A stretch of DNA of 64,000 nucleotides, from assembly GCA_036675345.1 (NCBI GenBank), contig JAKFFE010000018.1, positions 1 through 64,000 on the forward strand, read 5' to 3'. The stretch is from JALYOC01 sp036675345. GTDB taxonomy: Bacteria; Myxococcota; Myxococcia; Myxococcales; Myxococcaceae. The notes beneath the pieces were generated by a model. It was not told the origin of the DNA. It did not search any database and saw only the letters and a program-made list of their open reading frames with translations. Both the position numbers and the translations under genes were made by a program. The stretch's first letter is position 1. Every line of letters begins with the position of its first letter. Of this stretch, positions 42,645-54,327 are shown in pieces.

Positions 42645-44426
42645 ATGCGAACCTCCTTCGCCGCGCTGCTGATGGTGCTGGCCTCCATCGCCCACGCCGG
42701 TGAACTCAAGCTGGTGGCGGAACTTCCGGAGGCGCCCCACACCATCCCGCGACTGCTCAGCGCCCAGCGCTATGTGCTGGTGGGGGTGGAGTGGGAGCGC
42801 GACGCGAACAAGCTCCTGACCCGCGCGCGGTATCAACTGTTCGACTTGAAGGAGCGGAAGCTGACCGAGGCGGTGGTGCCGCTGCACCTGCGCCCCCAGG
42901 CCTACCTGGACCGCTTCGGCAAATACGCCTCCCCCCAGCCGGTGCACCACAGAGGCGAGGTGACCACCTTCACCTTCACCGAGCGCAAGAACTACAAGCC
43001 GGTGGCCACCTTCCTCTCCCAGTTCGACCACCGGACGAGCCAGTTCTCCGAGCTGGTGGAGCTGGTCCGCTGGAGCCCGGAGCGCATCCTCTTCGACATC
43101 GGGGTGGACCCCTCCGACACCTGGTTCTACTTCGCGCACGCCGACTCGCCGCCCGGCGAGGGCTCGCGCCGCTACACCGCCTTCGACATCTCCCGCGTCG
43201 ACCTGCGGACCCGCGCCGTGGAGGCGGTGATGCGGGTGGAGCTGCCTCGGCGAACCCGGCCACTGACGATGGGTTCCAGCCAGGCGTTCAGCCCGGATGG
43301 GACCAAGCTGGCGCTGGTCGAATACATGGAGCGCGGAACCAAGCCCGCGGACCCGCCGCAGCAGGTGCTGGTGATCGACCTGGCCGCCCGGAAGGTGGAC
43401 TCGTATCCGGCGCTGCTCACCACCTACGGGCTCGCCTTCACCCGCGATGGCCAGAGCCTGCTGCTGGGCTCCAACGAACTGGGGGAGATCGTCCGCATCG
43501 ACCTGCTCAAGAAGCGGGTGGTCGCGCGCACCCAGGCCAAGAAGCTGATCCACTCCTTCGTGGTGACTCCGTCCGGCAACAGTTTCCTGTCCATCTCCAA
43601 CACCCAGCTGGCCTCCCCCAAGGTGGTGGAGGTTCGGCGCGTGTCCGACCTGAAGCTGCAGGTCTCGATCCCGGTCCGGCTGCTCTATCCGGGAACGGAT
43701 GGGGTGTCGGGCTCAGCGATCGCGGGCATGAACGGGCGGCTGCTGATGCTGCCCTTCGTGGACGCGCGCGGATGGCCGGAGCCCAAGGGTTTTCGGCTCT
43801 ACGAGATCCCCGATGAGGTGGATTCGCCTTCGGTCGGCGGACCGGCCGCGGCCAACTTGCGGATCGCCCAGGGGGTGATCCGGGGCAAGAGCTACGCCGA
43901 CGCCCAGAAGCTCCGCTACGCGGAGATCAACGAACCGTCGGACGCGACGTTCGCGCAGTTCTCGGTCGGCGCCGGCGGCGAGGTCTGCCTGACCGGAATC
44001 CTCAGCGAGAATTCCGACGGGGACTACCAGCCCGGCCGCACCCGCCCGGTGGTGGCGCTGCTGGATGAACAGGGGAAGGCGCGCTGGAAGCAGGTGCTGG
44101 TGACCCCGGGTTACCAGGACTACGAATCCGGCGCGGTGGCGATGACCGCGGATGGCGGCTGCATCGCGCACCTCCGCCTCTACCGGAAGCCGAACATGAT
44201 GCCGGTCAGCCGGGTGGTGAAGCTGGACCGCGCCGGCCAGGTCCTCTGGGACCACCACTTCCGAAGGGAAGGCGGGACCCCGATCGCGACCCGGCTGGAG
44301 CTGCAACGGGACGGCTCGGTGAAGGTCCTGGGCCACATCCAATACCTTCCGGACGAGACCCGCGTGGGGTGGAAGGCCACCCTGGGCGCGGATGGGAGGC
44401 TGCTCTCCGAGGAGTACCCGAAGTAG
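42645..44426 (+). CDS. Secreted beta-propeller-like protein of unknown function
   Basis: 593 aa with signal peptide ending SIAHAG. The mature part is all-beta with WD40/YVTN-like repeats (SPDGTKLALVEYMERG, FTRDGQSLLLGSNELGEIVRIDL, RLELQRDGSVKVLGHI). No catalytic motif is visible. It precedes the large MYXO-CTERM gene by 93 bp on the same strand, so an outer-surface role in common is possible. Confidence 0.75.
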   Translation: MRTSFAALLMVLASIAHAGELKLVAELPEAPHTIPRLLSAQRYVLVGVEWERDANKLLTRARYQLFDLKERKLTEAVVPLHLRPQAYLDRFGKYASPQPVHHRGEVTTFTFTERKNYKPVATFLSQFDHRTSQFSELVELVRWSPERILFDIGVDPSDTWFYFAHADSPPGEGSRRYTAFDISRVDLRTRAVEAVMRVELPRRTRPLTMGSSQAFSPDGTKLALVEYMERGTKPADPPQQVLVIDLAARKVDSYPALLTTYGLAFTRDGQSLLLGSNELGEIVRIDLLKKRVVARTQAKKLIHSFVVTPSGNSFLSISNTQLASPKVVEVRRVSDLKLQVSIPVRLLYPGTDGVSGSAIAGMNGRLLMLPFVDARGWPEPKGFRLYEIPDEVDSPSVGGPAAANLRIAQGVIRGKSYADAQKLRYAEINEPSDATFAQFSVGAGGEVCLTGILSENSDGDYQPGRTRPVVALLDEQGKARWKQVLVTPGYQDYESGAVAMTADGGCIAHLRLYRKPNMMPVSRVVKLDRAGQVLWDHHFRREGGTPIATRLELQRDGSVKVLGHIQYLPDETRVGWKATLGADGRLLSEEYPK

Positions 44427-44519
44427 TGCGGCCCCCCGGGCGCAGACGTACAGTGACGCTCCAGTGAACATTCCGGTGCGGGGTGCGTCTAGACCCAGCC
44501 GCCCCGGCTCGGAGAATCA

Positions 44520-47500
44520 ATGATCGTTCGAATGTTCCTCACCGCGCTGCTCGGCGCCGCGGTCCTCCCGGCCTGCGCCCAGAGCGGCGCTCCCGCCCTT
44601 CCTTCGGAATCCTCCGCTCCGGCGACGGTCCAGGCCCCCTTCGACGTGGGCGCGGTGGTGCGGCAGGTCGGCTACGCCTTCCGCCGCGACCAGGGAGCCT
44701 GGCGGGGCGGGGACGCCACCTACGCGGTGCGGGTGCTCCCTTCGGAGTTGGAGTTGCGCCCCTTCTCCCATCAGGCTGGCTCCCGACTGGAGGGGGCGCC
44801 GCTGACCCTCGCTCCGGCTCGCGTCTCCCGCGGGGAGGCGCCGCTGCCGCTGCAGCCCGCGCGCGTCGCCCAGCGCCCGGATGGGACGCTGGACCTGGAT
44901 CGCGGCGCCGGCGTCCGCGAGCGCCTGATCAACGGCGAAGGGGGCGTCGAGCAATCCTGGTCCTTCGAAGCGCGCCCCTCCGGAGAGGGGGACCTCCTGG
45001 TGGAGGTCGGAGTCGGAGGGCTGGCCTACTCCGGCGTGACGCGTGGCGGGCTGCACTTCCAGGATCCCCACAGCGGCCTTGGCTTCCGCTATGGCCACGG
45101 GACCTGGATCGATGCCACCGGGGCCCGGACCCAGGTCCCGGCCCGCTTCGCCGAGGGACGGATCCTCCTCCGGGTGGACGCTGACACGCTGGCGGCCAGC
45201 AGGTTTCCCGCGGTGCTCGATCCGGTCATCTCTCCCGAGTTCGGGATGGATGTGCCGGTCTACGGGCCCTCCGGGCTCGCCTACGGCCCCCCCGCGGTGG
45301 CCAGCAACGGCACCGATTACCTGGTGGTCTGGGAGGACGGGCGCGGGGGCACCATCTACGGGACCCGGGTGTCCAGCGCGGGGGTGGTCCAGGAGAACAC
45401 CGGGATCCCGATCAGCTCCGGCCTGAGGGGCTCCAGGCCCGCGGTGGCCAGCAATGGCACCGACTACCTGGTGGCCTGGCAAATCAACGCCACCAACACC
45501 ACCGGCGGGACAGACCTGCGGGGGGCCCGGGTCTCCTCGGCCGGAGTGGTGCTCGACCCGACCCCGCTGTTCCTCGCCACCCAGGCCAACAATCAGGTGG
45601 AGGCGGCGGTGGCCAGCAACGGGACCAACTACTACCTGGCCTGGACCACCTTCCTCAGTGGCGGGTCCACCGACGTCCACGGAATGTTGGTGCTCGCAGA
45701 TGGAAGCGTCACTGGCCAGCGGGCCCTGACCACCGTCGGGAACATGCAGTACCAGCCTTCGGTCGCCAGCAACGGGACCGACTACTTCGTGGTCTGGACC
45801 GACACCAACCCGACCCCTGCCCGGATGCAGGGCACCTCCGTGTCCGGTTCGACCGGGGTCCCGGCGGTGGCGGACGGGTTCGCGGTCAACGCCTCCGGGG
45901 TCTGGGGTCGGGTGGGAAGCAACGGCACCGACTACCTGGTGGTGTGGGCCAACGGCGCAGCCGCGGACACCCAGGACATTTTCGGCGCCGTGGTCTCCGC
46001 CGGAGCCACCACTCCCGGGTCGACCTTCCTGATCAGCGGGGCCACCGGCAGGCAGCACCTCCCGGCGGTGGCCAGCGCCGGCGCCGACTTCCAGGTCGTC
46101 TGGAAGGACGCACGCAACGGGACCCCGACCGATCCCTACGGGTCGTTGCTCGGCGAGCTCTACGGGGCCCGCGTATCGGGCGCCGGGGCGGTCCTGGATT
46201 CCGCCGGGGTGCAGCTGGGCAACGGCACGCAGTTGGAATCCGATCCGCCGGCGATCGCCTCCAGCGCTTCGGGGTCACTGCTGGTGTGGGGCGCCCGGCC
46301 CAACGTCCGCGGCACCCGGATCTCCACCGGCGGCGTGGCGATGGAGCCCACCGGACTTGACCTCAGCCTCACCGCCAACCAGCAGGTGCGGGCGGCGGTG
46401 GCCACCAACGGCACCGACTTCCTGGTGACCTGGGTCGATTACCGGGATCCCTTCGGCATCTACGCCACGCGGGTGAACGCCGAGGGAACGGTGCTCGATT
46501 CCTCCGGGATCACCGTCGCCACCGGGGTCCCCTGGCTGTACTTGCCCTCGGTGGCCAGCAACGGCTCCGACTATCTCGTCGCCTGGGAGCAGCGGCCAGC
46601 CAGTGGCCCCTGGGAGGTCCGCGCCACGCGGCTCTCCTCGGCAGGCGTGGTGCTGGACCCCGCCGGGCTGCGCCTGGGGGATCCGCTGATCGACGCGGCC
46701 AGCCCCGCGGTGGCCAGCGTGGGAAGCGACTATCTGGTCGCGTGGCGCGATCCCCGCCAGAACGTCGGAGCAGTGCTGGCCACGCGGATCACCGCGGCCG
46801 GGGCGCTGCTGGATGGCAACGGCCTGACCGTCTCCGCCAATGAGAGCGCGGAGACAGTCACCCTCGCCAGCAGCGCCTCCGGGTACCTGGTGGTGTGGTC
46901 CGGCCGGGACCCAGCGGGGATCACCCGGGTCCTGGCCTACGGCGCGCGGGTCTCCACCGAGGGAGTGGTCCTGGACACCCCCAAGCGGACCCTGGGGCCT
47001 TCCTACCCGAACAGCGCCTTTGGCCCCACCGTGGCCAGCGATGGCACCGGCTTCCTCGTCGCCTGGCACGAGCTGGGGGTGGTCTCGGCACGGATGCTGG
47101 ATGCCACCGGCGCGGCAGTCAGGCTGCTGACCCTGCCCGCGCGGGTGGACAGCCGGTCCGGCCCGATCGCCACCAGCAACGCCGGGGAGTACCTGCTGGC
47201 GTGGACGGAGACGGGCACGGTGTCGCGGCGGGTGATGGCGGTGCGGGTGAGCGGCGCGGGGGTGGTGCGCGAATCCACCGCCATCCCGCTGACGCCCGCC
47301 GGCGCCTTCCCGGAGAACCCGGCGCTCAGCGCCGCCGGCCCGGACCGGTACCTGCTTGCCTATACGGACCTCGATGAACGGGCGACCCACCAGAACTACC
47401 GGGTGCTCGCGCGGTTCATCACCTTCCCCCCGCCCCCGGTGGCCAGCAATTCCACGGTGGCCACTCCGGAGGACACCCCGGTGCCCACCACCCTCCAGGC

Positions 47501-48632
47501 CACTGCGTCGCCCGGGAGCGGTGCGCTGACCTACGCGCTGGTCGGCTCGGCGGTGAACGGCGCGGTCAGCCTCTCCGGCGCGGTGGCCACCTTCACCCCC
47601 ACGCCCAACTTCCACGGGACGGCCAGCTTCCAGTTCAAGGCGCGCAGCGACGGCGTGGACTCCAACACCGCCACGGTGACGGTGACCGTCAGCCCGGTGA
47701 ACGACGCGCCGGTGGCAGGTTCACAGACGCTCACCGTGGCCACCCCCAGTCTGGACTTCGCCCTGGGGGCCACCGACGTGGACGGGGATCCGTTGGAGTT
47801 CACCATCGTCACCCCTCCGGCGAACGGCACCCTCAGCGGCACTCCGCCTGCGCTCACCTTCCAGCCCACGGCTGGCTTCTCCGGGACCACCAGCCTCACC
47901 TTCACCGCCAGCGACGGGATCGCCACCTCCAATCAGGCGCAGGTGGTGTTCGAGGTGACCGCGCCACCCTTCGCGGTGAGCATCCTCCCCGAGCAGCTCG
48001 CGGCAGCGGAGGGCCAGGCGGTGCAGCTGGTCGCCCTTCCCTCTCCGGAGGGGCTGGACGGCCTCACCTTCACCTGGGAGTTGGGGGATGGCGCCACCGG
48101 CACCGGCCGGGAGGTGAGCCACGTGTACGCGGACGACGGTCCGATCACAGTCACGGTGACTGTCACCGACGGCGAGGGACGGACGGCCACCGCCACCCGG
48201 GAGTTCGGCGTCGCCAACCTCCCGCCGGTCCCCACCGTCCTTCCGCTCCTGGAGGTCCGGGTGGGAGCGACCGCCAGCGCCACCTTCTCCGCCTCCGATC
48301 CCGCCGGGGACCGCGATCCGCTGAGCTGGACCCTGCTGGAGGGCCCCGGCTCGGTCACCGCCACCGGATCCTGGAGCTGGGCGACCGGCACCCAGGCCCC
48401 GGGCACCTTCACCGTCCGCGCACAGGTGACCGACGATGGAAGGGCCAGCGCGGAGTCCTCCTTCCAGGTGCGGGTGCTGGCCGCTGAACCAGAGCCGGAG
48501 CCCGAGCCGGAGCCCGAGCCAAGTGGCTGCGGCTGTAGCTCGGGCGCCGGGGCCTCCAGCCTGTGGTCCGCCCTGGCCCTGGTCCTGGCCGGTGTGCGGC
48601 GTCGCCGCCGGGTCACCCCGGCAGAGGCCTGA
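44520..48632 (+). CDS. Large MYXO-CTERM surface protein with ~14 propeller-like repeats
   Basis: 1370 aa with a lipoprotein-like signal (LLGAAVLPAC). Residues ~250-970 carry about 14 tandem ~50-residue repeats built on VASNGTDYLVVW. Then come two Ig-like VCBS/cadherin-type modules (VSPVNDAPVAGS) and a PKD-like domain (YTFTWELGDGATG pattern). A Glu-Pro repeat linker (EPEPEPEPE) precedes the MYXO-CTERM tail GCGCSSGAG...hydrophobic helix...RRRRR. The tail marks it for sorting to the cell surface in myxobacteria. Perhaps an adhesin or sensor. Repeats are in-frame protein repeats, not a DNA array. Confidence 0.9.
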   Translation: MIVRMFLTALLGAAVLPACAQSGAPALPSESSAPATVQAPFDVGAVVRQVGYAFRRDQGAWRGGDATYAVRVLPSELELRPFSHQAGSRLEGAPLTLAPARVSRGEAPLPLQPARVAQRPDGTLDLDRGAGVRERLINGEGGVEQSWSFEARPSGEGDLLVEVGVGGLAYSGVTRGGLHFQDPHSGLGFRYGHGTWIDATGARTQVPARFAEGRILLRVDADTLAASRFPAVLDPVISPEFGMDVPVYGPSGLAYGPPAVASNGTDYLVVWEDGRGGTIYGTRVSSAGVVQENTGIPISSGLRGSRPAVASNGTDYLVAWQINATNTTGGTDLRGARVSSAGVVLDPTPLFLATQANNQVEAAVASNGTNYYLAWTTFLSGGSTDVHGMLVLADGSVTGQRALTTVGNMQYQPSVASNGTDYFVVWTDTNPTPARMQGTSVSGSTGVPAVADGFAVNASGVWGRVGSNGTDYLVVWANGAAADTQDIFGAVVSAGATTPGSTFLISGATGRQHLPAVASAGADFQVVWKDARNGTPTDPYGSLLGELYGARVSGAGAVLDSAGVQLGNGTQLESDPPAIASSASGSLLVWGARPNVRGTRISTGGVAMEPTGLDLSLTANQQVRAAVATNGTDFLVTWVDYRDPFGIYATRVNAEGTVLDSSGITVATGVPWLYLPSVASNGSDYLVAWEQRPASGPWEVRATRLSSAGVVLDPAGLRLGDPLIDAASPAVASVGSDYLVAWRDPRQNVGAVLATRITAAGALLDGNGLTVSANESAETVTLASSASGYLVVWSGRDPAGITRVLAYGARVSTEGVVLDTPKRTLGPSYPNSAFGPTVASDGTGFLVAWHELGVVSARMLDATGAAVRLLTLPARVDSRSGPIATSNAGEYLLAWTETGTVSRRVMAVRVSGAGVVRESTAIPLTPAGAFPENPALSAAGPDRYLLAYTDLDERATHQNYRVLARFITFPPPPVASNSTVATPEDTPVPTTLQATASPGSGALTYALVGSAVNGAVSLSGAVATFTPTPNFHGTASFQFKARSDGVDSNTATVTVTVSPVNDAPVAGSQTLTVATPSLDFALGATDVDGDPLEFTIVTPPANGTLSGTPPALTFQPTAGFSGTTSLTFTASDGIATSNQAQVVFEVTAPPFAVSILPEQLAAAEGQAVQLVALPSPEGLDGLTFTWELGDGATGTGREVSHVYADDGPITVTVTVTDGEGRTATATREFGVANLPPVPTVLPLLEVRVGATASATFSASDPAGDRDPLSWTLLEGPGSVTATGSWSWATGTQAPGTFTVRAQVTDDGRASAESSFQVRVLAAEPEPEPEPEPEPSGCGCSSGAGASSLWSALALVLAGVRRRRRVTPAEA

Positions 48633-48801
48633 CGAACCTCGTCACCCGCCGGCCACCTCGCTGGCGCGTGGCCCGACCTTCCGGGGGGCAACCTCCACCC
48701 AGCTCCCCCCTGGGCCCGGGTGGTTCCCGTCAGGGAAATCCGTAGCGGATCGTCGGTCGCGCTGTCGGCTCCAGCTATAAGGCGGCAGCCCTGGCGCACC
48801 G

Positions 48802-50070
48802 ATGAACCCCTCCTGGAAACGCAACGCCGTCCTCTTTCTCGCCAGCCAGACCCTCTCCCTGCTTGGCTCCGCGCTGGTGCAGTACGCCCTGCTGTGGCAC
48901 GTCACGCTGGAGACCCGCTCCGGGATCCTGATGACGCTGTTCATCACCGCCGGGTTCCTGCCCACCTTCCTGCTCTCCCCGTTCGCGGGCGTGTGGGCCG
49001 ACCGTTACGACCGGCGGAAGCTGGTCATCGCCGCGGATGGGTTGATCGCACTGGTGACCCTGGCGCTGGCCTTGGCCTTGTCGATCCACGGTACGGCGCT
49101 GTGGCTCTTCTTCGTCGCGGCCGCGGTGCGCTCCGTCGGAACCGCGGTGCAACAGCCGGCGGTCAACGCCCTGGTGCCGCAGTTGGTGCCCGAAGAGCAC
49201 CTGATGCGGTTCAACGGCATTCAAGGCACCCTCCTCTCGGTCAACATGCTGGTCGCGCCGGCCCTCGCCGGCTTCCTGATGTCGGTCGCGCCCCTGCAGG
49301 TGCTCTTCTTCATCGACGCGGTGACGGCAGCCGTGGCCATCGTGTTGATCGCGTTCTTCATCCGGATCGCGCCGCGCCCCCGGGCAGCGGGAACGGTCCA
49401 GCTCTCGCATCTGGAGGAGATGCGCGAGGGCTTCCGTTACATCCGCCAGCACCCGCACCTGGTCCCCTTCTTCGGATACCTGGGCTTGATCCTGCTGCTG
49501 ATCACCCCCGCAGCCTTCCTGACGCCGCTGCAGACCGCGCGCACCTTCGGACCCGAGGTGTGGCGGCTCACGGCCATCGAGATCGTCTTCTCGGGGGGGA
49601 TGCTGCTGGGGGGCGCGGCCCTGGCGGTCTGGGGTGGCTTCGCCAACCGGATGCGAACCATGGTGACCTCCACCCTGGTGATGGGCGTCTGCACGGTCGC
49701 CCTGGGCGTGTTGCCTGACTTCTGGTTCTACCTCGGGGCGATGGGCCTCTTCGGCGTCGCGCTTCCGCTCTACAACACGCCCGCGACGGTGATGCTCCAG
49801 GAGCGGGTGGAGCCCGCCTTCCTGGGCCGGGTCTTCAGCGTGATGTCCATGCTCAGCACCTCGTTGATGCCACTGTCGATGCTGCTCTTCGGGCCACTGG
49901 CCGAGGTGGTCTCCATCGAGCGGCTGCTGCAGGTCACCGGGGTGCTGGTGCTGATCCTGGGCCTGCTCGCGCCCTGGCACCGGCGTCTGATGGCGTTCGG
50001 CGCGCCGGTGAAGGTGGCCGCACCGGGCGCTGAGTCCGGTGGTTCGCCGGGGGAGCGGATCACCGGGTAG
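48802..50070 (+). CDS. MFS transporter (EntS/MFS_3-like)
   Basis: 422 aa, about 12 membrane helices. The loop 2-3 signature GVWADRYDRRKLVI is that of the MFS_3 (enterobactin-exporter EntS-type) branch, and FLPTFLLSPFAGVWADRY follows a typical first helical pair. The substrate is unknown; siderophore or drug export is usual for this branch. No biosynthetic genes adjoin. It is convergent with the doc gene (29-bp gap). Confidence 0.88.
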   Translation: MNPSWKRNAVLFLASQTLSLLGSALVQYALLWHVTLETRSGILMTLFITAGFLPTFLLSPFAGVWADRYDRRKLVIAADGLIALVTLALALALSIHGTALWLFFVAAAVRSVGTAVQQPAVNALVPQLVPEEHLMRFNGIQGTLLSVNMLVAPALAGFLMSVAPLQVLFFIDAVTAAVAIVLIAFFIRIAPRPRAAGTVQLSHLEEMREGFRYIRQHPHLVPFFGYLGLILLLITPAAFLTPLQTARTFGPEVWRLTAIEIVFSGGMLLGGAALAVWGGFANRMRTMVTSTLVMGVCTVALGVLPDFWFYLGAMGLFGVALPLYNTPATVMLQERVEPAFLGRVFSVMSMLSTSLMPLSMLLFGPLAEVVSIERLLQVTGVLVLILGLLAPWHRRLMAFGAPVKVAAPGAESGGSPGERITG

Positions 50071-50099
50071 TTCGACGTCCCTTCCCGGTGGCGCTCAGC

Positions 50100-50501
50100 T
50101 CAGCCCTTCGCCTTCGCGATCCGCTCAAGTTCAGCTGCGATCGCAGGCTTGTCGATGCGACTCTCGGCGACGCCCATCGTGAGTTCGTAGAGCGCCTCAG
50201 AGGGATGATTCAGGCTGATGCCGTTGACGTCGAGGAAGACGACCGCCGAAAGCATCCCGGCGCGCTTGTTCCCGTCCAGGAACGGATGGTTGGAACCGAT
50301 GTGGAAGAGGTACGCCGCAGCCATCGCGAACAACCCTTGATGTGTGAACTCGCCGCCGAACGAGGCCATTGGCTGCGCTACCGCCGATTCAAGCAAGCCT
50401 CGATCGCGCAGACCCGCTGCGCCGCCGTACACCCCGAGCTGAGTCGCGTGAAGTTCAAGGACGTCCTCGACGTCGAGGAACAGCAGCTCGTCGGGGCTCA
50501 T
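50100..50501 (-). CDS. doc: Doc-type Fic toxin
   Basis: 133 aa. The Fic core motif reads HPFLDGNKRAG (H72 to G82), with the HxFx(D/N)GNKR pattern of Doc (death on curing) toxins, which phosphorylate EF-Tu to stop translation. An N-terminal helix (SAVAQPMASFGG) and full domain are present, so it looks active. Its start overlaps the antitoxin stop as ATGA. Toxin second, antitoxin first. Confidence 0.93.
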   Translation of the reverse strand: MSPDELLFLDVEDVLELHATQLGVYGGAAGLRDRGLLESAVAQPMASFGGEFTHQGLFAMAAAYLFHIGSNHPFLDGNKRAGMLSAVVFLDVNGISLNHPSEALYELTMGVAESRIDKPAIAAELERIAKAKG

Positions 50502-50722
50502 TTGGCCAGCTTGCGCAATGTCTGGTCATGGACGGCCATCATTCGCTTCGTCGACGCGCGGATGCGGTCCTTCCCGCTTAGCTTCGCAGGCCGGATGATG
50601 AGCGCCTCGCCGTCGGTCGTGATCTCCAGCGGCGTGTCCTTGGTGATGTCGAGCAGCTCCAGGATCGGGCGTTCGATGATGAGCCCGAGGCTATTGCCCA
50701 CAGCGGAAAGCTTCTTGATCAC
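50498..50722 (-). CDS. AbrB/MazE-type antitoxin of the Doc pair
   Basis: 74 aa. SpoVT-AbrB swapped-hairpin pattern: KKLSAVGNSLGLIIERPILELL and then LEITTDGEALIIRPAK. It should bind Doc and repress the operon. The usual Phd is absent, so this is the AbrB-Doc arrangement. The start is GTG (50722), immediately beside a small inverted repeat that may be its operator. Confidence 0.9.
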   Translation of the reverse strand: MIKKLSAVGNSLGLIIERPILELLDITKDTPLEITTDGEALIIRPAKLSGKDRIRASTKRMMAVHDQTLRKLAK

Positions 50723-50754
50723 GAGGCACCTCGTTATACCGATGTTCGAACATC
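50721..50754. promoter_or_regulatory. Two palindromes at the AbrB-Doc promoter
   Basis: ACGAGG-CA-CCTCGT (50721-50734) and the perfect 14-bp palindrome GATGTTCGAACATC (50741-50754). Both lie directly before the GTG start, around a TATAAC -10-like element read leftwards. They are likely operators for conditional cooperativity of the toxin-antitoxin complex. Confidence 0.55.
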
Positions 50755-50854
50755 ATATTAACGACTGTGCACCGCAGGCGCCAGGGGAGCCGGGCGTCGT
50801 GGACGCTCGTTTACTGGCCAGGCCGTCCTGCGCACAGGGACGGCTCAGCTCAGC

Positions 50855-53227
<2,373 letters not shown>

Positions 53228-53236
53228 TGGGGTTTC

Positions 53237-53455
53237 TCAGCCGGTGCGTCGGGAGCTCTTCCGCCGGGCGGCATAAGGCTGCACGAACATATAGAGCCCG
53301 CTGAACAGGAGCAGGAACAGCGGGGGCAGAGCCAGGAATCCGACCCACACGGTCTGGCTCCCCAGACCGAGGGCGACGAAGTTGATGATCACTGCCACGG
53401 TGAAGGCGATCGAAATCCAGCGATGCGACTGCCGAATCAGGTTGTTCCAGTTCAT
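53237..53455 (-). CDS. Small two-helix membrane protein
   Basis: 72 aa. Two transmembrane helices, WISIAFTVAVIINFVALGL and VGFLALPPLFLLLFSGLYMF, and a basic tail (AARRKSSRRTG). The ATG at 53455 is clean, whereas the longer frame runs into the SRPBCC gene. Member of the ArsR operon; function unknown, perhaps linked to stress or export. Confidence 0.75.
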   Translation of the reverse strand: MNWNNLIRQSHRWISIAFTVAVIINFVALGLGSQTVWVGFLALPPLFLLLFSGLYMFVQPYAARRKSSRRTG

Positions 53456-53490
53456 GGGGACCTCCGGTTTGAGAGAGTGGGGGGAGCGGA

Positions 53491-53934
53491 TCAGGGGAGC
53501 TTTGCCAGCAGCTCGACCAGCTTTCCGCCCATCAGCTTCCAGCCGTAGCGCGCGCCGCCGAAGTTCTGCTTCTGGTCCGGCTTGAAGCCCGACTGCACCA
53601 GGGAGAGGCGGGTGCCCGAGTCGGTGGGAGTGAGGGTGAAGGTCACCACGGTGTCCAGGAACTCGCCGACCACCCAGGTGTAGCTGAGCTTCCGCTGCGC
53701 CTCGATCTCCAGGAACCTGCCGTTCACCCGTCCGTCCCACCCGGGATGGGCCTGGGTCTGGAAGGTGAGCGCGGCTCCCGCTTCCAGCTTCAGCTCCACC
53801 ACCGGCAGCAGCCACTCGGCCAGCAGCACCGGATCGGTGAGCGCCCGCCACACCTTCTGCGGCGAGTGGTTCAGCTCGAATTCGAAGGCGATGGCGTCGG
53901 TCTGCGAGGGGGCGGTCTTGTCGATGGGGTTCAT
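53491..53934 (-). CDS. SRPBCC/AHSA1-family protein
   Basis: 147 aa. AHSA1/START-type fold: EFELNHSPQKVWRALTDPVLLAEWLLP, then LSYTWVVGEFLDTVVTFTLTP and a C-terminal helix GWKLMGGKLVELLAKL. Binds a hydrophobic ligand. Its ATG overlaps the ArsR stop as ATGA. The ArsR-SRPBCC pair is common, with the SRPBCC protein probably acting as a ligand-binding effector. Confidence 0.9.
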   Translation of the reverse strand: MNPIDKTAPSQTDAIAFEFELNHSPQKVWRALTDPVLLAEWLLPVVELKLEAGAALTFQTQAHPGWDGRVNGRFLEIEAQRKLSYTWVVGEFLDTVVTFTLTPTDSGTRLSLVQSGFKPDQKQNFGGARYGWKLMGGKLVELLAKLP

Positions 53935-54260
53935 TCGTCCATTTTCTCCAGCAGTCGTTCGAGGCGGTCCACGCGCTCGGTCCAGAAGGCGCGGTAGTGC
54001 GCGATCCAGTCGATGAGCGGCTTCATCCCTTTCGGCTCCACCCGGTAGTAGACGCAGCGCCCCTCGCGCCGACCGTTCACCAGCCCGGCGTCCTTCAACG
54101 TCGCCAGGTGCTGGGAGACCGCCGGCTGCGAGATGTGGAAGCGCGCGGTGAGGTCCTTCACCGCCGCTTCCCCGCGGGTGAGCGATTCGAAGATCGCCCG
54201 GCGGCTGGGGTCGGCCAGCGCCTGGAAGATCTTGTTCTCGGCCACGCCCGCGCTCTGCAT
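53931..54260 (-). CDS. ArsR-family winged-helix repressor
   Basis: 109 aa from ATG 54260. Winged HTH: FQALADPSRRAIFESLTRGEAAVKDLTARFHISQPAVSQHLATLKDAGLV, then GRCVYYRVEP (quoted in part only as family pattern). No metal-binding CxC near the recognition helix, so it belongs to the non-metal ArsR branch that partners with SRPBCC genes. First gene of a four-gene operon, with a 10-bp dyad directly upstream. Confidence 0.93.
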   Translation of the reverse strand: MQSAGVAENKIFQALADPSRRAIFESLTRGEAAVKDLTARFHISQPAVSQHLATLKDAGLVNGRREGRCVYYRVEPKGMKPLIDWIAHYRAFWTERVDRLERLLEKMDE

Positions 54261-54264
54261 GACC

Positions 54265-54290
54265 AATCAATAAGCCACCACTTATTGATT
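54265..54290. promoter_or_regulatory. ArsR operator dyad
   Basis: AATCAATAAG-CCACCA-CTTATTGATT: perfect 10-bp arms and a 6-bp spacer, 4 bp upstream of the arsR-type start codon. This is the expected autoregulatory site and is very AT-rich against the surroundings. Confidence 0.8.
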
Positions 54291-54327
54291 GTCCAGCCCT
54301 TCGGAACGGCCGGTCTGGCCGGGAGGC

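Noticed and set aside
45230..47430. Regular repeats in the MYXO-CTERM gene considered as a CRISPR or DNA satellite.
   Set aside because: Repeats are in-frame, diverged at DNA level and encode ~50-residue protein repeats; no near-identical direct repeats with unique spacers were seen in the window.
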